In this document: piece after piece, positions 58,701 through 64,000 of the stretch
How the letters are laid out: every line of letters starts with the position of its first letter
Numbering within the stretch: position 1 is the first letter of the stretch
Origin: Chrysoperla carnea
Lineage: Eukaryota; Arthropoda; Insecta; Neuroptera; Chrysopidae
Assembly (NCBI RefSeq): GCF_905475395.1
Contig: NC_058339.1
Location: 12,346,001-12,410,000, forward strand
DNA length: 64,000 nucleotides
Direction of reading: 5' to 3'
Translations under genes and position numbers: made by a program
The notes under the pieces: generated by a model
Seen by the model: the letters and a program-made list of their open reading frames with translations, nothing else
What the model was told of the DNA's origin: nothing
The model's database searches: none

Positions 58701-60836
58701 CATAAGTACACACACTCTTTTTTTGACTACAAAGCATATATTTGGTTTATATGTATTTACCGTGCAATAAACCAAAACTTTTTTACAATACTGTAGGGAA
58801 ACAACCTTAAAGTTGCAATTAAATGTTTGAAATATTTTGTTGCACCATTCTGTATAATAAAGCCATTGAATAGGATTAAGCAATTGATAATTACCATTTC
58901 AATAATATGTAGAAAGCAATTAGTACGATTCTCAATTACAAATAAATACATAATACCTAGAAATGTGTGTGTTTGTAGGATGTTCAACCAAGTAATAGGT
59001 ACTTTGATGTTCTAATACCCATCAGTAGCTATTTATCAATAATAATCATTTACCTTTTGTTTATTAAGTCGAGTTTTGTTATCCTTAAATGTTCAGGTAC
59101 ATCATACAAACACATTTTCATGATCCTCAAAATACTTTAATTATGTGTTTAATTTTAGAAAAGATTGGAGTACATAGCGTTAATTTTCTAAAATATATAA
59201 ATTAACCTACGTCTTCCTTAAATTAAAGTGGGTGTTCTCAACTAAAAGAATTTTTGCAATGCTTTATATAAGTTCAGTTCAGAATAAGCTGATTAACATA
59301 AAACTACCTTATTACACAGTGGCTCCGTTTGGGGGTTAAATAATGCTAAAGTTGAAATTTTAATTTATTTTATTTTCTTTAAAATTAATTGAAAAAGCAG
59401 TGCGTGATTTTCTAAATTTTCTGTAGTGACACAGTTTATCAGAGATGAGAAATTTAACTTCGAAGAAGTTTGTCCAAGTATTCAGATATTCTTTATGTCT
59501 AGAGGTATATTAAGTTTAATCCCAAGTTTGTAACGCTTAAAAATTGTTTGTTTGCACTTTTTTATAAACGGTTTGTAGTGAGGTTTTACATCAGCACGGA
59601 TTTTTTAGTACATGCTGTACACTTCTTATTACATTACGATCCACAAGGCTATATAATGGGCCCGTAGTATTATCCATTGACACATACAATAGAAAATAAT
59701 GGCTTTTCACCTCATATTAATTAAAAAAAACGATGAACGTTTCTAGGTTTCTAATTTTTACAGCAAGCGATAATTACACAAAATATGAAATCCTTTGACT
59801 AAAATTTACGCTTAAAATAAATTTTTTATTGGGTAAATTCTTGATGAAATGTTGTTAGTGGTTGATTAAAATGAAACATCCTGTACACATAAAATTTTGT
59901 CAAGCTATATTAATAAATCGAAGTTTTATCACAGTTTACATATGCAAGTTACCTAATAACACTAAATATTTTTGTTTGCTTATGTATAAAAATTCATTTG
60001 ATAAAAAATTGTTTTAATACCAAAATTAACACAAAACGTGATCATACATAAAGTAACAATAGTAATAAAAAAGGCTTTCATCAGAATAATGATAAAATCT
60101 AAAAAAAAAAAATAAAAAATATAATTAAATATTATCGTACAACTAGCATATTTTGCGATATGGTTTATGGTACATACCATAATATTTATCAAATTTTCCA
60201 AGTCCTCTCTTAAGATTATATCTACATTGATACTTTCCTTAAAATTATTTTTTGCCTACCAGAAGCCCATTGTCTCCGAATATCTTTTGCATATATGCAT
60301 TGAGCTTTTAGCTCATAATTTATAATATCAATAAATCATTACGTTATGTAAAATATTTAATTAATTTTTGTTTGACCAACCTAATTCAGAACCTTCTTAT
60401 CGACTTCTAGCCATGCGTTTAGAATTTAACACAATAATTCACATTTGTTTAGAATAATACATACTGTATTTTGCTGAATATAAGGTGCGGCACGATAATT
60501 TGATGATTTGAAATTGCTCCCAAGTAGTAAGGCTGTTTTAATATCCATTCACCGATGCACTCGATTTATGTCAGTCTCTAGTTGATCCAAGATGGTTATA
60601 TAATCGGTATAAACCATCATTTTTGGACAGTGTGACTTGTGAAAGACGTGTGGGTGAAAGTTGAGGTATCATGAAAAATTTGTTTCACAGTACAATCAAA
60701 AATCCTTAACGCAAAGACATGTTTGCGTGCACTGAGCCGAGGAGATCTCAAAACTGCCAATCTTTTAAATCTTTTCGGGTGATCTAATCTGTTTCTTTCT
60801 ATTTTCTGTCTATTCTATTCTATTCTATTTTGTTTC

Positions 60837-61678
60837 TCTTAGAGCAGGGCTTCTTAAACTATGGGTCGCGACCCCATTTGGGGTCGCGTAGGAAAACTCT
60901 GGGGTCGCGAGAGGTAAAAATACAATTTAACAGAAAATGTTTTTTAACTTGTAAAATTATTGTTATAAAGATAAAATAACAATTATCGTAGATAAATATA
61001 TCATAAAATTTATCATCTTCTAGTTCGGAAAGATTGTTTGTACCTGTATTTCTATTAAGAGTGTTATAATAACTTGAATAACATTTACTATGAATTATGA
61101 AATGTTATTGGAATTAATAAAAATATAAATTTATTTTTGTCAATCTCTAAAAGCCGAAATAATCCCGAGAAATAATTATCAACAAAATTTCTAGGGTATT
61201 ATTGCTAAAGAAACAGCTTTAACACATATTAAATCCCAATATCGTTCAGCGTTCTAAAATGTTGAAGAGGTCTTACGTCCAGCAGTTTCAAACATTCCAC
61301 CAAGATTTGATTTGTTATACAATAAAAAACAGGCACATCCATCTCATTAAATTTTTAACTTATACTTTAATTTAATACTTACCACGCAACTACTTGAATA
61401 TATTCGAGAGAATTAAGACGGTCAGAATCCACTTTTATATTTGAAACTATAATAAATAGAATTTTATAATTTTTTGTGCAATTTTTAATTTAAGATTTTT
61501 GTATGTTTCAAAACGAATTCTAAACTTATATATTTTCATATGTATATGTATATGGTAATAAATAAATCATCAAAAAATATTAATATATTTTTTTTTATAT
61601 TTATACGGGGTCGTCAAGAAACTCGCAATCATAAATGGGGTCGTGAATTACAAAAGTTTAAGAAGCCCTGTCTTAGAG
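60837..61678. mobile_element. hAT transposon copy (826 bp) with perfect 8-bp target duplication
   Basis: The element spans 60845-61670. Left end CAGGGCTTCTTAAACTATGG and right end AAAGTTTAAGAAGCCCTG are inverted repeats (CAGGGCTTCTTAAACT), and both ends also carry the GGGTCGCGA/GGGGTCGTGA sub-terminal motif. The flanking 8-mer TCTTAGAG is identical on both sides (60837-60844 and 61671-61678), as hAT transposition produces. The element is internally deleted, keeping only a piece of its transposase. Confidence 0.95.
61216..61350 (+). pseudogene. Fossil C-terminus of a hAT transposase (ZBED-like)
   Basis: 45 codons read ALTHIKSQYRSAF, a stop, then NVEEVLRPAVSNIPPRF and DLLYNKKQAHPSH followed by a natural stop. 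The pattern I(K)xxxRxxLxVxxxLRxAxxNIxPRFxxLxxxxQAHxSH is the end of the hATC dimerisation domain in hAT transposases of the ZBED5/Buster kind. One in-frame TAA breaks it and most of the gene is missing, so it is inactive. Confidence 0.8.
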
Positions 61679-63862
61679 TATATTTCTGACAAATAATCGA
61701 TAGGCTAAAATATTCATATCCACAGGAAAATAGATCTTGAATCAAAACGAGCGTTTCTCTCTATTCCGGGATTTGATAGCTTTGATTTTCTACGATAAAG
61801 AAAAACTTTACGAACTACTCTTTCGAGTGAGCTCACCCTACGTGTGTTTTAGCACTCTTCCCCTCCTTCTTACGCATTAAGTTAAATCGGTAAATTATTG
61901 TGCCGAGCCTTGTACCTATAAACCTTGAATATAAATATGAATTATTGGATGATGGGTAAAAACGTTGGTGAAATACAATGTTTAACAATATGATGGTGGT
62001 CAAAATATACACTGATCCCTTTCCACCAACACGATCGATGTCCTCATGAAATTACATACTTCTATGTTCCTATCTTTTGGATGCTGTAGGTACTGTTGTT
62101 GTTATGATAATAATTATCAGCTAGTGTAAACTGGCCATAAATTATTTTCCAACGTATAAATAATAACAGTTCTAGCATTGCGAAATTTCGTAGTGCGGTA
62201 TCTCTTCAATTAAAAAACTATGGGTTTTTGATATTAGTTGCTTCTATGATTTTGAAAATATATTAAATTTGTAAAAATAAGGGCTAACGCAAAGCTCCGT
62301 ATGTTTAATAGTTTTTGAGATATGATTGATATTTCTCTGGTTATAAAAATGTTAGTTTTGCTGGTTTTTTCCTAAAGCGGTACATTTTTAGACCGTGTCT
62401 ATTTCTTGCCATAAGCCAGCATGATAAGTTTTAAAAAAGAGGAGTAAATCATGGAATTTGATAAAATTATAAAGAAGACCTCGTGGGGACAAATAAAAAA
62501 AGGCTAGGGAAATAATATATATGATAACTTGTCGCCAATAAGTTCAAGAACATTTATTGTTTTTTAGGTGAATATTATTTAATGACCGTCGGTAACTATT
62601 CCATTAATTATCTAAAGTAAAATTAATGTTAATAATATCTGTGAGACTTTGTTTTCATTTCACACAATATTGTTAGAGATATAGGTACATTCATGAAAAT
62701 ACCAAGCGTATGATATGAGCAAACAAAAATATTTTAAATTAATGTAAATATACACAATTTGTATTCGTTATATTTGAGTTCCTATCATTCTTCATGCCCT
62801 AATCATTTTGTACCATATTGTAATAACATTTGGGGTTCTGTATAATGTACGGTAGGTATAGAAATTTATTCAGCAATAATGTGATTTCAATTATTTAAAA
62901 ATTTATTATATATAATAAACAATTATATCGGACTAGGGACCCATCTTAAAGTCATGTCAATGATAAATACACTAATCTAAAAATTATTGTAATATCTTTT
63001 ACAATCCTCTGTGAACTCGAAAAATACGTTAAGAAAAATGCTCTAAACTGAAAAGGTTAGATTCCAAGACGCACATATTTACGTAGACATTAGATGCGAA
63101 AGCATTCAAAGTCAATGAAAAGCTGACTGTACTTCGTAACTAGTAAAACATAGAATAATACCTTACATTGGAAAGTGGTTAGTTATAAAAAAAAGTCCAA
63201 ATCAATAAACAATATAAAACAACGTCACTTCCCATTGCCTATCCCAACGGATTAGAATGCGGTTTTCTAATAGATCGAGTGATTCAAGAGGAAGGTTTTT
63301 TTTTGTATAATACATACATAATATAGTAGAGAAACACATAATTCTAGTGGTTAAACGAAATTGTGAACAAAAGAAGGGTAAGTGACGGCATATAAAGTGA
63401 AGGTTATATCAAAATAATCTTTGTATTTAAAATTGAAGTTGCTCAGCAAAGCAGGTAGTTCACAGCTATTTTTATTATAAATCGAATTTTTCCAAAAAGA
63501 TGGAAGAAGGCGTTTTGACTTTAGTAATCAAGATTATGTAATGAAATGTTTAAGTCGATCAAAAGTAGCAATTTCTTCCATTTCCCTAAAAAACGTTAGG
63601 GAATACGGGAATTCCCTATTGGGTAACATGGTATACGAATCAGTCAACAGATCTCGTTCCTCATGTTTTGCTTTCAATGACTTCCAGAACCTGTTCAGTA
63701 ATGACTGCACTAAATGTATTTAGAAATATTTAATGTAAATTTAATTTAAACAATACAACTTTCTTTTAATGAAGTATAATGAATTCTTAATTGTATTACA
63801 CTCAGCGTATCCATTCACTATTATTTAAATAATTAAATTTTTGTAGTTCTAAAAATAAATGT
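61679..63862. other. Intergenic region before the arginine kinase 3' end
   Basis: No gene recognised. A fragment of the GTGAACAAAAG...GCAAAGCAGGTAGTTCACAG repeat family lies at 63360-63470. The short open frame at 63541-63723 has no support. The arginine kinase 3' UTR must lie at the right edge. Confidence 0.5.
63360..63470 (+). repeat. Copy of the GTGAACAAAAG / GCAAAGCAGG repeat family
   Basis: Shares TGTGAACAAAAG, GTAAGTGA, TATTTAAAATTGAAGTTGCT and CAGCAAAGCAGGTAGTTCAC, then AGCTA, with the copies at 26.1-26.4, 36.65 and 51.98 kb. Confidence 0.65.
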
Positions 63863-64000
63863 TTATAAATCCTTTTCTATTTTAATAATTTCAGTAATCC
63901 CATCATACATCTCTTTGACAGCTTGAAATTCAGTTAAACCTAAACGACGTTTATTTGATATATCATAAATTCCATCCACAGCATCTGTATGTTCACCTGT
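63863..64000 (-). CDS. ArgK: Arginine kinase, C-terminal 45 residues (partial, continues past window)
   Basis: Arginine kinase reversibly transfers phosphate from ATP to arginine, making phosphoarginine as an energy buffer in arthropod muscle and nerve. Only the end is present, read on the minus strand from 64000 to the TAA at 63863-63865: [19 protein letters not shown], then [19 protein letters not shown] and IKIEKDL. The segments YDISNKRR and [16 protein letters not shown] are characteristic of the C-terminal end of ATP:guanido phosphotransferases, and the exact form is that of insect arginine kinases. The catalytic core and the N-terminal domain lie beyond the right edge of the window. Nothing in this part looks degenerate, so it is probably a working gene. 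Confidence 0.93.
   Translation of the reverse strand, partial: TGEHTDAVDGIYDISNKRRLGLTEFQAVKEMYDGITEIIKIEKDL

Larger units (their letters stand above)
40191..60836. other. 20-kb gene desert with many repeats
   Basis: I recognise no intact gene. Open frames here are short and unsupported or lie in repeats. Listed separately: 43217-43735, 45885-46110, 46182-46682, 47273-47715, 47795-48115, 48963-49490, 50411-50580, 51233-51543, 51555-52010, 53553-53635, 53659-53843 and 58436-58700. A TTAATTAA-rich low-complexity patch lies at 54290-54420, and an unexplained less AT-rich patch at 55255-55560. GGATCATTTTA(C/A) recurs near 56365, 56390 and 56722. Confidence 0.5.

Noticed and set aside
1-64000. 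CRISPR arrays, operons or bacterial promoters
   Set aside because: No regularly spaced repeats with unique spacers; spliced genes and insect repeats show a eukaryotic nuclear source.

Overview
This is an AT-rich eukaryotic nuclear DNA window, almost certainly from an insect. The evidence is GT-AG introns, a spliced nuclear gene for mitochondrial aconitase, the last exon of an arginine kinase (the arthropod phosphagen kinase), a divergent sugar-transporter-family (Tret1-like) protein, and several repeat types common in insect genomes (tRNA-derived SINE heads, hAT elements, fold-back MITEs). I cannot name the species or the order. There is no sign of bacterial, viral or organellar gene organisation.

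Layout: (1) 1-3334 is non-coding with a dispersed repeat in two copies. (2) 3339-4757 (+) encodes an intracellular leucine-rich-repeat (LRR) protein with an acidic tail. (3) 4758-8930 is repeat-rich and holds an interleaved double inverted repeat near 6.2 kb and a 128-bp-armed hairpin near 8.3 kb. (4) 8931-12729 (+) is a complete five-exon mitochondrial aconitase, 786 aa, with a hAT-type MITE and a perfect 21-bp hairpin in its second intron. (5) 12730-22331 has no recognisable gene but holds a tandemly duplicated MITE-bearing unit and two loci where tRNA-like SINE heads sit at both ends facing outward. (6) 22332-24479 (+) and 28304-30100 (-) are two related single-pass membrane LRR proteins in convergent orientation, with fold-back elements between them. 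(7) 30118-38603 is repeats. (8) 38604-40190 (+) is a divergent MFS sugar-transporter-like gene, incomplete at its 5' end. Its intron begins with a readable segment resembling the next exon. (9) 40191-63862 is a gene desert full of dispersed repeats, including an 826-bp hAT element with a perfect 8-bp target-site duplication and a fossil transposase C-terminus. (10) 63863-64000 (-) is the 3' end of an arginine kinase gene that continues beyond the window.

The genes do not form a pathway. Aconitase (TCA cycle) and arginine kinase (phosphagen buffer) are independent housekeeping metabolic genes. The two membrane LRR genes look like a local paralogous pair. Most of the window's unusual structure is mobile-element derived, much of it able to fold back on itself. 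All repeat boundaries were found by eye and are approximate unless a target duplication is given.
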